Assembly: GCA_910574895.1 (NCBI GenBank)
Contig: CAJTDQ010000007.1
Location: 1 to 64,000 of the forward strand
Reading direction: 5' to 3'
DNA length: 64,000 nt
Source: Eubacteriaceae bacterium
GTDB taxonomy: Bacteria > Bacillota > Clostridia > Lachnospirales > Lachnospiraceae
Position 1 is the stretch's first letter. The number at the start of each line of letters is the position of its first letter. Shown here piece after piece: positions 41,593-52,783 of this stretch. Below the pieces are notes generated by a model that saw nothing but the letters and a program-made list of their open reading frames with translations, was not told where the DNA came from and ran no database searches. The translations under genes were made by a program, and so were the position numbers.

Positions 41593-42321
41593 TTAATATT
41601 GATTTTCTCCAACCCCAAAATCTGTATTGCTCAGCAATATATCTAACCTATCATTATTTTTATAAATAGGGTAAATCTTATCCATAAATTCATTAATCAC
41701 CTTTTCATCCGGTTTTATCGGCATTCCGTTTTCTACCATTATATTAATACACACACGTTCAAAATATTTCAGTCCTATTTCTATATCATTGAGCATAGAC
41801 TCTGCACTTTGCCCTGTGATTCCCTGCAGTAAATTTATTTCATCAAAATATTCTGCAATTATTTTTGGCTTCTTTTCATCTATTCCTTTAATCAGAACTT
41901 TTTCTCTCAATTCATAATCGAAAGTTTCCAAACCTAATTTTATAAGGCATTTTATACCAATATCAAGAAATGACTTTTTAAAATTATTCACTTCATCCTT
42001 ATGCATATAATGACATTCAAAATGAATCGTGGATATTTCTTTTGTACAACATATATTTTTTATAAGCTCTATAGTTCTTTTGTCCAAATCTACAAAACTT
42101 CCCGAATTAATTACTTCTAATTCGCCATAAACCCCGGTTACATGACTTAGTGCTTCCTGATTAATCTTAAAATTTGCTGCCTCATCCGGACTGCTGTCCA
42201 AATGATAATCACAAAATCTACATTTTCTCCATTTGCATCCATTTCCTACTAGCATGACAATCTCGCGAGGATTTTTATCATGAATAACGGAGTATCTGAT
42301 CGGGTGAAATCCTTCTACCAT
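41593..42321 (-). CDS. Radical SAM protein, probably QueL-like queuosine lyase
   Basis: 242 residues. The cluster-binding cysteines are Cys29, Cys34 and Cys37 in GCKWRKCRFCDYH, giving CX4CX2C instead of the canonical CX3CX2C; the rest (VINSGSFVDLD, IHFECHYMHKDEV, IKLGLETFDYELRE) fits a small radical SAM barrel. Clostridioides difficile QueL, a radical SAM queuosine lyase that releases queuine, is encoded with queuosine transport genes. The adjacent YhhQ gene makes the same role likely here, but only by context. AGGAG site before ATG 42321. Confidence 0.55.
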   Translation of the reverse strand: MVEGFHPIRYSVIHDKNPREIVMLVGNGCKWRKCRFCDYHLDSSPDEAANFKINQEALSHVTGVYGELEVINSGSFVDLDKRTIELIKNICCTKEISTIHFECHYMHKDEVNNFKKSFLDIGIKCLIKLGLETFDYELREKVLIKGIDEKKPKIIAEYFDEINLLQGITGQSAESMLNDIEIGLKYFERVCINIMVENGMPIKPDEKVINEFMDKIYPIYKNNDRLDILLSNTDFGVGENQY

Positions 42322-42332
42322 ATTCTCCTCCT

Positions 42333-42500
42333 TAACAAAGAGTTCGCTTGCGAACTCTTTTGCGAGGCGCGGGTTCTAGGGAACAGCTACATTTCCGCGC
42401 CTCTGCAATCCTTGCGGAGCTTATTATGATATAGGAATTGCAGAGCAATTTCCTATATCATAATAAAAGGGTGCCCTCTATAGGGCACCCTTTAATAAAC
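42333..42500. terminator. Stack of hairpins between rpoC and the radical SAM gene
   Basis: Four strong hairpins in a row: AGTTCGC/GCGAACT (42343-42357), GAGGCGCGG/CCGCGCCTC (~42363-42402), TTATTATGATATAGGAA with its complement (~42421-42467) and AAAGGGTGCCC/GGGCACCCTTT (~42467-42492). The last one nearest rpoC is the likely rpoBC terminator. Confidence 0.7.
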
Positions 42501-42592
42501 CACAAATTACATGTGATTTGTCCCTAGTTTTGTTTATAGACAGGATGGTTTCGAACTGTCTGTTATTAATATTCAAGATCTACGGTCTTTGT

Positions 42593-45500
42593 TTATTCTT
42601 CTGTAACTTCTATACTCTCGTCGATGATATCAATCATCTCTACTTCCTCTGAAATCTCAAGAACATCTTCTACCGGAGTTTCCATTCTTTCTTCAGATAC
42701 AGAAATCACTTCCTCTGCAGCAGGTTTAACATCTGTACTTAACTTTACAGAACCATATCTTTCAAGACCTGTACCTGCCGGAATTAACTTACCAATCAAT
42801 ACATTTTCTTTCAGACCAACTAATGGATCTACCTTGCCGCTGATAGCAGCCTCTGTAAGAACTCTTGTAGTCTCCTGGAAAGATGCAGCTGAAAGGAATG
42901 AATTTGTAGCAAGTGATGCTTTTGTAATACCAAGCATAATCTGTGTACCGGTAGCCGGTTCCTTACCCTGTGCTACTAATTCCTCATTTACTTCATTAAA
43001 ATTCAGTACTTCAACTGTTGTTCCCGGTAAGAATTTAGAATCACCAGCTGTATCAACCTTAATCTTCTTAAGCATCTGACGAACAATAACCTCTACGTGC
43101 TTATCATTGATTTCTACACCCTGTAAGCGGTAAACTCTCTGAACTTCACGAATCATATAATCCTGAACTGCACGAAGTCCCTTAATCTTTAAGAGATCAT
43201 GAGGATTAATGCTACCTTCTGTAAGTTCGTCACCCGCCTCAAGAACTGTACCATCAAGAATCTTAATTCTTGAACCATATGGGATAAGATAAGCCTTTGA
43301 CTCACCTGTCTCATCATTGGTAATAACGATTTCACGTTTCTTTTTATTTTCTTTAATTTCAGCTCTTCCACCAAACTCAGCAATAATAGCAAGTCCCTTT
43401 GGTTTTCTAGCCTCAAATAATTCCTCTACTCTAGGAAGACCCTGTGTAATATCGTCACCGGCAACACCACCAGTATGGAAAGTTCTCATAGTAAGCTGTG
43501 TACCAGGCTCACCGATAGACTGGGCAGCGATAATACCAACAGCCTCACCTACCTGAACTCTCTGTCCCGTAGCCATGTTCGCACCGTAACATTTTGCACA
43601 TACACCCACATGTGACTTACATGTAAGAATTGTTCTAATCTTAACTCTGTCTACACCGGTTGCAACAATCGCTGCCGCTCTCTTTGGTGTAATCATATGA
43701 TTCGCCTTGACAATCATATTTCCATCTGCATCATACATAGACTCTGCAGCAGTTCTTCCTGTAATTCTTTCCTCTAAAGTTTCGATAACTTCATTGCCGT
43801 CTGTTACTGCTTCAATTTCCATGAACGGAATTGCTTTTCCTTCACAGCAGTCAACATCACGGATAATCAAATCCTGTGAAACATCTACAAGTCTTCTTGT
43901 AAGATATCCTGAATCGGCTGTACGAAGAGCTGTATCAGAAAGACCCTTTCTCGCACCATGGGCTGAAATAAAGTATTCCAAAACATCAAGACCTTCACGG
44001 AAGTTTGACTTAATAGGAAGTTCGATTGTCTTACCTGTTGTATCCGCCATCAATCCACGCATACCTGCAAGCTGCTTAATCTGCTTATCAGAACCACGGG
44101 CTCCGGAATCTGCCATCATAAAGATGTTATTATATTTGTCAAGACCTCCAAGGAGGGCACTTGTAATCTGATTATCGGCATCCTGCCATGTCTCAATAAC
44201 TTCTTTATATCTTTCTTCGTCAGTTAAGAAGCCTCTTCTAAAATGCTTTGTAATCTCATCTACTGTGCTTTCAGCATCTGCTAAAATCTGTTTCTTAGCT
44301 TCCGGTACTGTCATATCAGAAATAGAAACTGTCATAGCAGCTCTTGTTGAGTACTTGTAACCCATAGCCTTGATATTATCAAGAACTTCTGCTGTCTTAG
44401 TTGCACCATGGTTATTAATAACTTTCTCTAAGATTTGTTTCAAACCTTTTTTTCCTACATGAAAATCAATCTCAAATTTCAGATAATCTTCATCTGCTTC
44501 TCTCTTAACAAAACCTAAATCCTGTGGAAGAATCTCATTAAACAGGCAACGTCCAAGTGTCGTTTCTATAACACCTTCTACTTCTTCGCCTTTTCCGTTA
44601 AATACTTTTCTCTTAACCTTAATCTTCTGATGAAGTGAAATGTCTCCATTCTCATAAGCTAAAATCGCCTGATTTACATCACTAAAGAAACGTCCGATAA
44701 CATCTATCGGTTCGCAGACAACAACTCTGTCCTCTGCCTGATATCTAATATAATCATGTGTTCCAATTTTTCCTTCATCTAATGCATTCTTTAACTCTTC
44801 TTCTGAGTCATAGGTCTTTCTTCCTGCTTTTGCTACAATTTCTGCATCATCAGAATGGTCAACCATCTTATCCATTGTCAGATAATAAATACCAAGTACC
44901 ATATCCTGTGAAGGAACTGCTACCGGTGCACCATCAGACGGCTTCAACAAGTTGTTTGGTGAAAGCAGTAAGAATCTGCATTCCGCCTGAGCTTCTACTG
45001 AAAGTGGAAGATGAACAGCCATCTGGTCACCGTCGAAATCGGCATTAAACGCTGTACATACCAACGGATGTAACTTAATCGCTCTACCTTCAACAAGTAC
45101 CGGCTCAAATGCCTGAATACCTAATCTATGAAGAGTAGGGGCACGGTTTAACATAACCGGATGTTCTTTGATAACTTCTTCCAATACATCCCAGACCTCT
45201 GTCTGAAGTCTCTCTACCATCTTCTTTGCAGCTTTAATGTTATGAGCAGTACCCTGCTCCACTAATTCTTTCATAACAAATGGCTTAAATAATTCAATAG
45301 CCATTTCTTTCGGAAGACCACACTGATAAATCTTAAGTTCCGGTCCTACTACGATAACGGAACGTCCTGAGTAGTCAACACGCTTACCGAGCAGGTTCTG
45401 ACGGAAACGTCCCTGCTTACCTTTTAACATGTCTGAAAGCGACTTCAACGCTCTGTTACCAGGTCCTGTAACTGCTCTTCCACGTCTTCCATTATCTATC

Positions 45501-46426
45501 AATGCATCAACCGCTTCCTGAAGCATTCTCTTTTCATTTCTTACGATAATTTCCGGAGCGCCCAGTTCCAAAAGTCTCTTTAAACGGTTATTTCTATTGA
45601 TAATTCTTCTATATAAATCGTTCAGGTCAGATGTAGCAAATCTGCCACCTTCTAACTGAACCATAGGTCTGATATCCGGTGGGATAACCGGGATAACATC
45701 CATAATCATCCATTCCGGCTTATTGCCTGAACTTCTGAAAGCCTCAAAAACTTCCAGTCTCTTAACAATTTTAGCCTTCTTCTGTCCTGTTGCCTCAAAT
45801 AATTCTTCTTTTAATTCTTCTGCACCTTTATCAAGGTCAATTGCCTGAAGTAATTCTTTGATAGCTTCAGCACCCATACCTACACGGAATTTTCCTTCAA
45901 ATTCTTCGTAAGCTTCTCTAAATTCTTTCTCTGTCAATACCTGCTTGTATTCTAATGATGTATCCATTGGGTCAAGCACAATATAAGAAGCAAAGTATAA
46001 TACTTTTTCTAACACTCTTGGTGAAATATCAAGGATTAATCCCATTCTTGAAGGAATTCCTTTGAAATACCAGATATGTGATACCGGTGTTGCAAGTTCC
46101 ACACAACCCATACGCTCACGACGTACACTTGCTTTTGTAACCTCAACGCCACATCTGTCACAGACTACACCTTTATATCTGATTTTCTTATATTTTCCAC
46201 AATGACATTCCCAGTCCTTGTTAGGTCCGAAAATCTTCTCACAGAACAAACCATCTTTTTCCGGCTTTAATGTTCTGTAGTTAATTGTTTCCGGTTTTGT
46301 AACTTCACCTAATTCCTCTTTGTCGCCTACCTTTCTTGTAGCCCACTGTCTGATTTTATCCGGTGAAGCAAGACCGATTTTAATTTTATCGAATGCAAGC
46401 TGTTCACTTACGTTTACGTCTGCCAT
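42593..46426 (-). CDS. rpoC: DNA-directed RNA polymerase beta' subunit
   Basis: 1277 residues from [32 protein letters not shown] 46426 is chosen over a TTG two codons upstream; GGGAG lies 8 nt before it. N-terminal zinc ribbon [24 protein letters not shown], catalytic [16 protein letters not shown] with the Mg-binding aspartates, bridge helix and trigger loop region ([23 protein letters not shown]), and the second zinc site around [13 protein letters not shown]. It starts 18 bp after rpoB. Downstream is a hairpin stack rather than rpsL, which is 27 kb away. Confidence 0.99.
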   Translation of the reverse strand: MADVNVSEQLAFDKIKIGLASPDKIRQWATRKVGDKEELGEVTKPETINYRTLKPEKDGLFCEKIFGPNKDWECHCGKYKKIRYKGVVCDRCGVEVTKASVRRERMGCVELATPVSHIWYFKGIPSRMGLILDISPRVLEKVLYFASYIVLDPMDTSLEYKQVLTEKEFREAYEEFEGKFRVGMGAEAIKELLQAIDLDKGAEELKEELFEATGQKKAKIVKRLEVFEAFRSSGNKPEWMIMDVIPVIPPDIRPMVQLEGGRFATSDLNDLYRRIINRNNRLKRLLELGAPEIIVRNEKRMLQEAVDALIDNGRRGRAVTGPGNRALKSLSDMLKGKQGRFRQNLLGKRVDYSGRSVIVVGPELKIYQCGLPKEMAIELFKPFVMKELVEQGTAHNIKAAKKMVERLQTEVWDVLEEVIKEHPVMLNRAPTLHRLGIQAFEPVLVEGRAIKLHPLVCTAFNADFDGDQMAVHLPLSVEAQAECRFLLLSPNNLLKPSDGAPVAVPSQDMVLGIYYLTMDKMVDHSDDAEIVAKAGRKTYDSEEELKNALDEGKIGTHDYIRYQAEDRVVVCEPIDVIGRFFSDVNQAILAYENGDISLHQKIKVKRKVFNGKGEEVEGVIETTLGRCLFNEILPQDLGFVKREADEDYLKFEIDFHVGKKGLKQILEKVINNHGATKTAEVLDNIKAMGYKYSTRAAMTVSISDMTVPEAKKQILADAESTVDEITKHFRRGFLTDEERYKEVIETWQDADNQITSALLGGLDKYNNIFMMADSGARGSDKQIKQLAGMRGLMADTTGKTIELPIKSNFREGLDVLEYFISAHGARKGLSDTALRTADSGYLTRRLVDVSQDLIIRDVDCCEGKAIPFMEIEAVTDGNEVIETLEERITGRTAAESMYDADGNMIVKANHMITPKRAAAIVATGVDRVKIRTILTCKSHVGVCAKCYGANMATGQRVQVGEAVGIIAAQSIGEPGTQLTMRTFHTGGVAGDDITQGLPRVEELFEARKPKGLAIIAEFGGRAEIKENKKKREIVITNDETGESKAYLIPYGSRIKILDGTVLEAGDELTEGSINPHDLLKIKGLRAVQDYMIREVQRVYRLQGVEINDKHVEVIVRQMLKKIKVDTAGDSKFLPGTTVEVLNFNEVNEELVAQGKEPATGTQIMLGITKASLATNSFLSAASFQETTRVLTEAAISGKVDPLVGLKENVLIGKLIPAGTGLERYGSVKLSTDVKPAAEEVISVSEERMETPVEDVLEISEEVEMIDIIDESIEVTEE

Positions 46427-46444
46427 GATCAAATCTCCCTTCTA

Positions 46445-49400
46445 TTAATTTTCCTGACCGTCTTCAAATACTGAACCATCAGCATTTACTGTCTGGAGTT
46501 CTTCGCCAACAAATTCCTGTGTCTGGAATCCTGCCTGTGCAAATGCCTGACTATCTTCTTTATTCTGACCAAAGGTCTTGTCATTGTTCAGGATTGCATT
46601 AAAGTTTGTTTCACCATAATCTGTGCTCTCCTTCAACTCAACAACATTATCATCTTTATCTAATACATTTACATCAAGCGCCAATGCCTGAAGTTCTTTT
46701 ACAAGTACCTTGAATGACTCAGGGATTCCCGGCTGAGGGATATTTTCACCCTTAATAATTGCTTCGTAAGTCTTAACACGTCCTACAACGTCGTCAGACT
46801 TAAATGTTAAGATTTCCTGCAATGTGTATGATGCACCATATGCCTCAAGTGCCCAAACTTCCATCTCACCAAATCTCTGTCCACCGAACTGTGCTTTACC
46901 ACCAAGTGGCTGCTGTGTTACTAAAGAGTAAGGACCTGTTGAACGTGCATGAATCTTATCATCAACCAAGTGATGGAGTTTCAAGTAATGCATGAAACCG
47001 ATTGTAACCGGACTATCGAAATAATCACCTGTTCTACCGTCTCGAAGTCTCACTTTACCATCTCTTGCAATCGGAACACCCTTCCACTCTTCCCTGTGGT
47101 CAAGATTATTTCCTAAATATTCCATAACTTCCGGTTTTAATGTATCTTTATATTTTTCTACAAAATCTTCCCATTCTGTATTAGCATAATCATTTGCAAG
47201 TTCCAAAGTATCCATGATATCAAACTCGTCTGCTCCATCAAATACCGGAGTCGCAATGTTAAATCCTAATACCTTCGCAGCAAGACTCAAATGAATCTCT
47301 AACACCTGTCCGATATTCATACGTGAAGGCACACCTAATGGATTCAATACAATATCAAGTGGTCTTCCGTTTGGTAAGAACGGCATATCTTCTACAGGGA
47401 GCACTCTGGAAACGACACCCTTGTTACCATGACGACCGGCCATCTTATCACCAACAGAAATCTTTCTCTTCTGTGCAATGTAGATTCGAACGGATTCGTT
47501 TACGCCCGGAGCCAGTTCATCTCCGTTTTCTCTCTTGAATACCTTTGCATCAACAACAATACCTGCCTCACCATGAGGAACCTTAAGTGATGTGTCTCTA
47601 ACCTCTCTTGCCTTTTCGCCAAAGATTGCACGAAGTAATCTCTCTTCCGGTGTAAGTTCTGTTTCTCCCTTTGGAGTAACCTTACCAACCAGAATATCTC
47701 CGGCTCTTACTTCTGCACCGATTCTGATAATACCTCTCTCATCAAGGTCTTTTCTCGCATCATCACCGACACCCGGAACGTCATTTGTAATCTCTTCCGG
47801 TCCAAGTTTGGTATCTCTTGCTTCTGTCTCATATTCTTCTATATGAATGGATGTATAAACATCATCCTGTACTAATCTTTCACTGAGAAGTACCGCATCC
47901 TCGTAGTTATAACCTTCCCATGTCATAAATCCGATTAATGGATTCTTACCAAGGGCAATCTCGCCGTTGGATGTTGATGCACCATCGGCAATAACTTCTC
48001 CTGCTTCAACTCTGTTACCCTTGTATACAATAGCTCTCTGGTTGTAGCAGTTACTCTGGTTACTTCTTGAGAATTTAATCAGATGGTATGTGTCTAACTG
48101 ACCGTCATCTGTTCTTACCGTTATCTCTTTTGATGTTGATTTTTCAACAACACCTGCACGTTTCGCTACCACGCACACTCCCGAGTCAACAGCTGCCTTT
48201 CCTTCCATACCTGTACCAACGACTGGAGCCTCAGTAGTCATAAGCGGTACTGCCTGACGCTGCATGTTAGATCCCATCAGAGCACGGTTCGCATCGTCAT
48301 TCTGTAAGAATGGAATCATGGATGTAGCTACTGAGAATACCATTCTCGGAGAAACGTCCATCAGGTCAATTCTCTTCTTGTCAAACTGTGATGTTTCTTC
48401 TCTATAACGTCCTGATACATTCTTATTTACAAAATATCCGTTTTCATCTAACGGCTCATTCGCCTGCGCTACTGTGTAGTTATCTTCTTCGTCAGCTGTA
48501 ATATATACAACTTCATCTGTAACACGCGGATTTTCCGGATCTGACTTATCTACAACTCTGTATGGGGCTTCAATAAATCCATACTCGTTCAATCTTGCAA
48601 AAGACGCAAACGAGTTAATCAGACCGATGTTTGGTCCTTCCGGTGTCTCAATCGGACACATTCTTCCATAATGTGTATAATGAACGTCTCGAACCTCGAA
48701 TCCGGCACGGTCTCTTGAAAGACCACCAGGTCCAAGTGCTGATAAACGTCTCTTATGTGTCAACTCACCAAGTGGGTTGTTCTGATCCATAAACTGTGAC
48801 AACTGAGAACTTCCAAAGAACTCCTTAACAGCAGCAGTCACTGGCTTTATATTAATTAATGTCTGTGGAGAAACGCCTTCCAAATCCTGTGTTGTCATTC
48901 TCTCACGAACAACTCTCTCCATTCTTGAAAGACCAATTCTGTACTGGTTCTGAAGCAATTCACCTACTGCACGGATACGTCTGTTTCCTAAGTGGTCAAT
49001 ATCATCAGATGTTCCAATACCATATTCTATATTTAATAAATAGTTAATGGATGCAAGGATATCTTCCTTTGTAATATGCTTTGGAACTAATTCATGAGCA
49101 TTTCTCTTAATTGCATCTTTTAACTCTTCTTCTGTTTCGTTTTCTGCTAAGATTTCAGCAAGTACAGGATAATAAACATCCTCTAAGATGCCTAATTCTT
49201 TGCAATCGAAATCAACGTATGCATTAATATCAACTGCCATATTAGACAATACCTTTTCATTCTTAACATCTGTCTGAATCATTACTGATGGAACAGCTGC
49301 ATTCTGAATCTGAACAGCAAGCTCCTGAGACACATTCGTTCCAGCCTCTGCCAAAACTTCACCTGTAGACATATCAATAACATCTTCTGCTAAAATGTGT

Positions 49401-50278
49401 CCTACGATTCTGCTCTTATAAGAAAGTTTTTTATTATATTTATATCTGCCGACTCTGGCAAGGTCATATCTCTTTGCATCAAAGAACATTCCTGTAATAA
49501 TAGACTCTGCACTGTCCACGCTGAGAGGCTCTCCCGGACGAATCTTCTTGTATAATTCCAAAAGACCGCTTTCGTAATCATCACTCTGGTCTTTTTCAAA
49601 TGTAGCAAGAAGTTTTTCTTCCTCACCGAACAATTCTGTAATCTCTGCATTGGTTCCTACGCCTAATGCTCTGATAAGAACTGTTACAGGAACTTTTCTT
49701 GTTCTGTCTACACGAACATAGAACACATCATTAGAGTCTGTTTCATATTCCAACCATGCTCCACGGTTTGGAATCACCTGTGATGTATATAATTCCTTTC
49801 CTACCTTATCATGGCCAATAACATAGTAGATTCCCGGTGAACGTACTAACTGACTTACAATAACACGCTCAGCACCATTGATAACAAAAGTACCTGTTTC
49901 TGTCATAAGCGGTAAATCGCCCATGAAAATATCATGCTCTGTAAATTCACCTGTCTCCTTGTTATGAAGTCTTACCTTAACCTTTAAAGGTGCAGCATAA
50001 GTTGCATCTCTTTCCTTACACTCCTCAATCGTGTACTTCTTGTCTTCTTCACACAATCTGAAGTCAATAAATTCAAGGCTTAAGTTCTGGCCATAATCCT
50101 CAATCGGGGAAATATCATCCAATACTTCTCTTAGACCTGTAGTAAGGAACCACTCATATGAATCTCTCTGCACTTCAATAAGATTTGGCATTTCAAGAAC
50201 TTCTTTCTGTCTTGAATAACTCATACGAATACCTTTTCCTGCTTTTACAGGACTGATTCTGTTCTTCTCCATTGACAT
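46445..50278 (-). CDS. rpoB: DNA-directed RNA polymerase beta subunit
   Basis: 1277 residues. Rifampicin-pocket segment [29 protein letters not shown] is wild-type at known resistance positions. Also present: [27 protein letters not shown], and the C-terminal [18 protein letters not shown]. Two possible starts (50278 and two codons later) share an AGGAGAG site; the second has better spacing. It has its own promoter (50411-50439) and a long leader with the shared hairpin. The gene upstream is a secreted-protein gene, not rplL. Confidence 0.99.
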   Translation of the reverse strand: MSMEKNRISPVKAGKGIRMSYSRQKEVLEMPNLIEVQRDSYEWFLTTGLREVLDDISPIEDYGQNLSLEFIDFRLCEEDKKYTIEECKERDATYAAPLKVKVRLHNKETGEFTEHDIFMGDLPLMTETGTFVINGAERVIVSQLVRSPGIYYVIGHDKVGKELYTSQVIPNRGAWLEYETDSNDVFYVRVDRTRKVPVTVLIRALGVGTNAEITELFGEEEKLLATFEKDQSDDYESGLLELYKKIRPGEPLSVDSAESIITGMFFDAKRYDLARVGRYKYNKKLSYKSRIVGHILAEDVIDMSTGEVLAEAGTNVSQELAVQIQNAAVPSVMIQTDVKNEKVLSNMAVDINAYVDFDCKELGILEDVYYPVLAEILAENETEEELKDAIKRNAHELVPKHITKEDILASINYLLNIEYGIGTSDDIDHLGNRRIRAVGELLQNQYRIGLSRMERVVRERMTTQDLEGVSPQTLINIKPVTAAVKEFFGSSQLSQFMDQNNPLGELTHKRRLSALGPGGLSRDRAGFEVRDVHYTHYGRMCPIETPEGPNIGLINSFASFARLNEYGFIEAPYRVVDKSDPENPRVTDEVVYITADEEDNYTVAQANEPLDENGYFVNKNVSGRYREETSQFDKKRIDLMDVSPRMVFSVATSMIPFLQNDDANRALMGSNMQRQAVPLMTTEAPVVGTGMEGKAAVDSGVCVVAKRAGVVEKSTSKEITVRTDDGQLDTYHLIKFSRSNQSNCYNQRAIVYKGNRVEAGEVIADGASTSNGEIALGKNPLIGFMTWEGYNYEDAVLLSERLVQDDVYTSIHIEEYETEARDTKLGPEEITNDVPGVGDDARKDLDERGIIRIGAEVRAGDILVGKVTPKGETELTPEERLLRAIFGEKAREVRDTSLKVPHGEAGIVVDAKVFKRENGDELAPGVNESVRIYIAQKRKISVGDKMAGRHGNKGVVSRVLPVEDMPFLPNGRPLDIVLNPLGVPSRMNIGQVLEIHLSLAAKVLGFNIATPVFDGADEFDIMDTLELANDYANTEWEDFVEKYKDTLKPEVMEYLGNNLDHREEWKGVPIARDGKVRLRDGRTGDYFDSPVTIGFMHYLKLHHLVDDKIHARSTGPYSLVTQQPLGGKAQFGGQRFGEMEVWALEAYGASYTLQEILTFKSDDVVGRVKTYEAIIKGENIPQPGIPESFKVLVKELQALALDVNVLDKDDNVVELKESTDYGETNFNAILNNDKTFGQNKEDSQAFAQAGFQTQEFVGEELQTVNADGSVFEDGQEN

Positions 50279-50368
50279 TACTCTCCTTGTCTTAATATAA
50301 TTAATTAATTTAACGCTATCACTTTATTTAATTAGGTTTTTCAGTCGTTATGTCAACCAAACTCCTTT

Positions 50369-50394
50369 AAAAAGGGCGCACTACTCCCCTTTTT
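50369..50394 (-). promoter_or_regulatory. rpoB leader hairpin shared with rpsL
   Basis: Stem AAAAAGGG/CCCTTTTT around loop GAGTAGTGCG. The nearly identical loop AATAGTGTG is in the rpsL leader, and AGTAGTGCG also occurs right at the predicted rpmG transcript start (58162-58170). Confidence 0.55.
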
Positions 50395-50410
50395 ATGCAT
50401 AGCAAATTTT

Positions 50411-50439
50411 AATATACCATTTTTTAGTGGACGAGTCAA
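50411..50439 (-). promoter_or_regulatory. rpoB promoter
   Basis: Minus-strand -35 TTGACT (50439-50434), 17-bp spacer, -10 TATATT (50416-50411); leader of ~130 nt. Confidence 0.8.
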
Positions 50440-50544
50440 GAAAAATTTTAATTTTGCTATTTCATAGTTCTCTCTATAATCAAAAGAAGATTGAAATGTA
50501 TCTACATTCCAATCTTCTTCACACAATCTTTCACGCCTTATACT

Positions 50545-51165
50545 TTATTTAATTTTAAATTTTGCCGCTGCACACTTTGGTGTGCTGTCAAACTCAGTAT
50601 AACCGTCCTTCCCTGCATCTTTATCATATAAATAAATATAGTCTACTTTCTTAATTCCCTCTCCCTCTAGTTCAAACATGTAATAAACATACATTACATC
50701 TTTTTTCTGTTGAAAGCCACCGTCTTCACCTATCGTGCCCATTTTCATATCGGCATCAACAAAAAAGAAAAATCTAGCATCCTTTTTAGTTATTGAATTC
50801 TTTGATAATACAAAGCCTTGAAAATTATTAGGTTGCTCCTTTATATATACTTCTCTCATATCCAAACCTTTTTGGCGTACTGAAAATCTACAATACCCTT
50901 TATTATCTCTTTTATTATAGTAAACCTGTTCTAACACAATTGTATACCCATCAATTTGTACACTTAAGTTATCATTATACAAATCCTTTTGCTCTATTTT
51001 GTTTACATCTAAATCAAAATATTCAGTAACATTACAAGGCACTTTCTTTTTTTTATCTTTAAGAAAACTAATAAAACCATTTCCTGTATATACATATGCA
51101 CTCACATTTAACAACACAAAAACTAGAAGCATTATCAATGATATGGCTACAATTTTTTTTTTCAT
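50545..51165 (-). CDS. Membrane-anchored or secreted protein, unknown function
   Basis: 206 residues from MKKKIVAISLIMLLVFVLLN, chosen because GGAGG lies 8 nt before this ATG; two upstream in-frame Met (51192, 51171) have worse spacing. One N-terminal hydrophobic segment (~4-24) is a signal anchor, and the rest is extracellular, with beta-rich stretches (LSVQIDGYTIVLEQVYYNKRDNKGYCRFSVRQKG). AT-rich compared with the flanking core genes. It follows the 417-residue secreted protein gene by 16 bp, so the two form a small operon inserted between rplL and rpoB. No family recognised. Confidence 0.65.
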   Translation of the reverse strand: MKKKIVAISLIMLLVFVLLNVSAYVYTGNGFISFLKDKKKKVPCNVTEYFDLDVNKIEQKDLYNDNLSVQIDGYTIVLEQVYYNKRDNKGYCRFSVRQKGLDMREVYIKEQPNNFQGFVLSKNSITKKDARFFFFVDADMKMGTIGEDGGFQQKKDVMYVYYMFELEGEGIKKVDYIYLYDKDAGKDGYTEFDSTPKCAAAKFKIK

Positions 51166-51181
51166 TTTCATTTCCTCCAAT

Positions 51182-52435
51182 TTAAAAATCAAAAATAAAT
51201 CTCGAGTTAACCCCAGAATATTCCTTATCCACTTTATAACTCTTTCCTGAAGTTAAAGAATATGCTGTACTTAATCTTCCACCATCCATAACATCTAACG
51301 CAACTTGTACCAAATCAACTGTCGTTTTTGTATGTTCATAATAAGGATAAAAAATAACTTTTTTAGCACTTCTTTTTAATTGAATAATAAAACAAACTTC
51401 TTCATTATAATAATTTGTTTTTACATACCAACGCGTATTTATCGTCTTACTTATATCATTATGTAAATCTGCAGCAGCACAAATATAACCATTTCTCACA
51501 TGATACTGATTATTCTTTAGCAATGCTGGATTTGCATTATACTTCATTTTCGCAAATTCTTCTTTTTTGATATAATTTGTCTTTTTTTGTTTCTTAAACG
51601 GATAGAAATCATAATGCTCGTACACCCACTTATGATATACCTGCACATCACCAGACACATATTTTGCATTATCCCAGGATAACGAAATCGAATCCAGTTC
51701 TCTATATTTAGGCATTTCAGTCCAAATATACCTTGCAACAACAGACAATTTTTTCGTACCTGACTGTTGACTTACAATCATAATTTTTTTCAGCATCGTA
51801 GGATTGCTCTTATCATCTTTGCCACCTTTCGACTGCATACTTGCTGATACTGAAATTGGAATCACTCCTAACCCAGTTCCTATACGATAAAGCCAATTTT
51901 GTTCCTTACTAATATTATGCTTTTTGTATTTTGTCATTTTTTTGCATAATCTCGCAAATAAATCTGTCTTCTTTCCATAATATTTGTAGCCAATATAATC
52001 TTCAGTTTCTTCTTCTGTTAACTCTATCATCTCTGACTCTTCTACTTTTTTGTCCTTTAACTCCTCACTATCGTCGACAGCATAATACTGCGTATATATC
52101 TGTATCGTATCCATCTCTGCCCCATTCAGAGTATCCAGTTCATTAGTACTGCTATTATTTATCTCTTCATCAAAAATTCCATTCTCATTAAGTTTCTTCT
52201 CAATCTTGTCATTGACAATACCTGTTTTACTCTTTTTTTCTTTTTCTATTTTTTTACCAATAAAATAACTATGCTCCTTATTTGCGGCAAATCCTCGCTC
52301 CTTGCTTACCTTGCATATATCATTTCGTTCAAGCCTCCCTTTGTTCATTACACTTTCATCTGCATTTACTGGTATAGCACTCAAAACTATAACTACAGAA
52401 ATCACACATATAAATATTTTTTTAATCTTATTCAT
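51182..52435 (-). CDS. Secreted protein, unknown function
   Basis: 417 residues. Signal peptide MNKIKKIFICVISVVIVLSAIPVNADE, likely cut near Ala25. A charged, low-complexity region (~45-165, many Glu/Lys) is followed by a more structured part (IGTGLGVIPISVSASMQSKGG, SLSWDNAKYVSGDVQVYHKWVYEHYDFYP, ICAAADLHND). No anchor motif or catalytic signature is visible. AGGAGG precedes the ATG. Probably a cell-surface or exported accessory protein co-transcribed with the next gene. It is lineage-specific in look and breaks the usual rplL-rpoB linkage. Confidence 0.6.
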   Translation of the reverse strand: MNKIKKIFICVISVVIVLSAIPVNADESVMNKGRLERNDICKVSKERGFAANKEHSYFIGKKIEKEKKSKTGIVNDKIEKKLNENGIFDEEINNSSTNELDTLNGAEMDTIQIYTQYYAVDDSEELKDKKVEESEMIELTEEETEDYIGYKYYGKKTDLFARLCKKMTKYKKHNISKEQNWLYRIGTGLGVIPISVSASMQSKGGKDDKSNPTMLKKIMIVSQQSGTKKLSVVARYIWTEMPKYRELDSISLSWDNAKYVSGDVQVYHKWVYEHYDFYPFKKQKKTNYIKKEEFAKMKYNANPALLKNNQYHVRNGYICAAADLHNDISKTINTRWYVKTNYYNEEVCFIIQLKRSAKKVIFYPYYEHTKTTVDLVQVALDVMDGGRLSTAYSLTSGKSYKVDKEYSGVNSRFIFDF

Positions 52436-52730
52436 TTTTATCCTCCTACATTAAAATCACACTCAAAAAATAATAAGGGATTTTATCAAACTCAATCTAA
52501 GGTTAGAATTCAAGATAGGGCTTACAGATAACATATTTAAATGTAATAACAAACTTAAAGTATATAGACAAGTTTTTACTATCTAGTTGTTCACAACTCC
52601 CCCCAATAATTATTTAAGTATTTTTCGTTTTACAGTATAATATACAGTTATTTCCTTTTCAAGTTTTTATATTTCATCATTTTTCGAACATAATAAACCA
52701 TAAACCTAAACAACATTAATTTATCAAAGA
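52436..52730. other. AT-rich upstream region of the secreted-protein operon
   Basis: About 300 bp with no coding region recognised. Promoter-like TATA-rich stretches occur (for example near 52630-52650) but no clear -35/-10 pair could be assigned. Confidence 0.35.
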
Positions 52731-52762
52731 AAAAACCATTGCAGATTTCTACAATGGTTTTT
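52731..52762 (-). terminator. Terminator of the glycine-responsive symporter gene
   Basis: 11-bp stem AAAAACCATTG/CAATGGTTTTT, T-run on the minus strand, 22 bp after the stop codon. Confidence 0.85.
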
Positions 52763-52783
52763 ATCACAAATAAAATACTTTAT

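Noticed and set aside
42624-44171. Plus-strand open frames of 151 and 154 residues
   Set aside because: Both are shadows of rpoC, rich in Ser/Thr/Ile as expected from reverse-reading a conserved gene.
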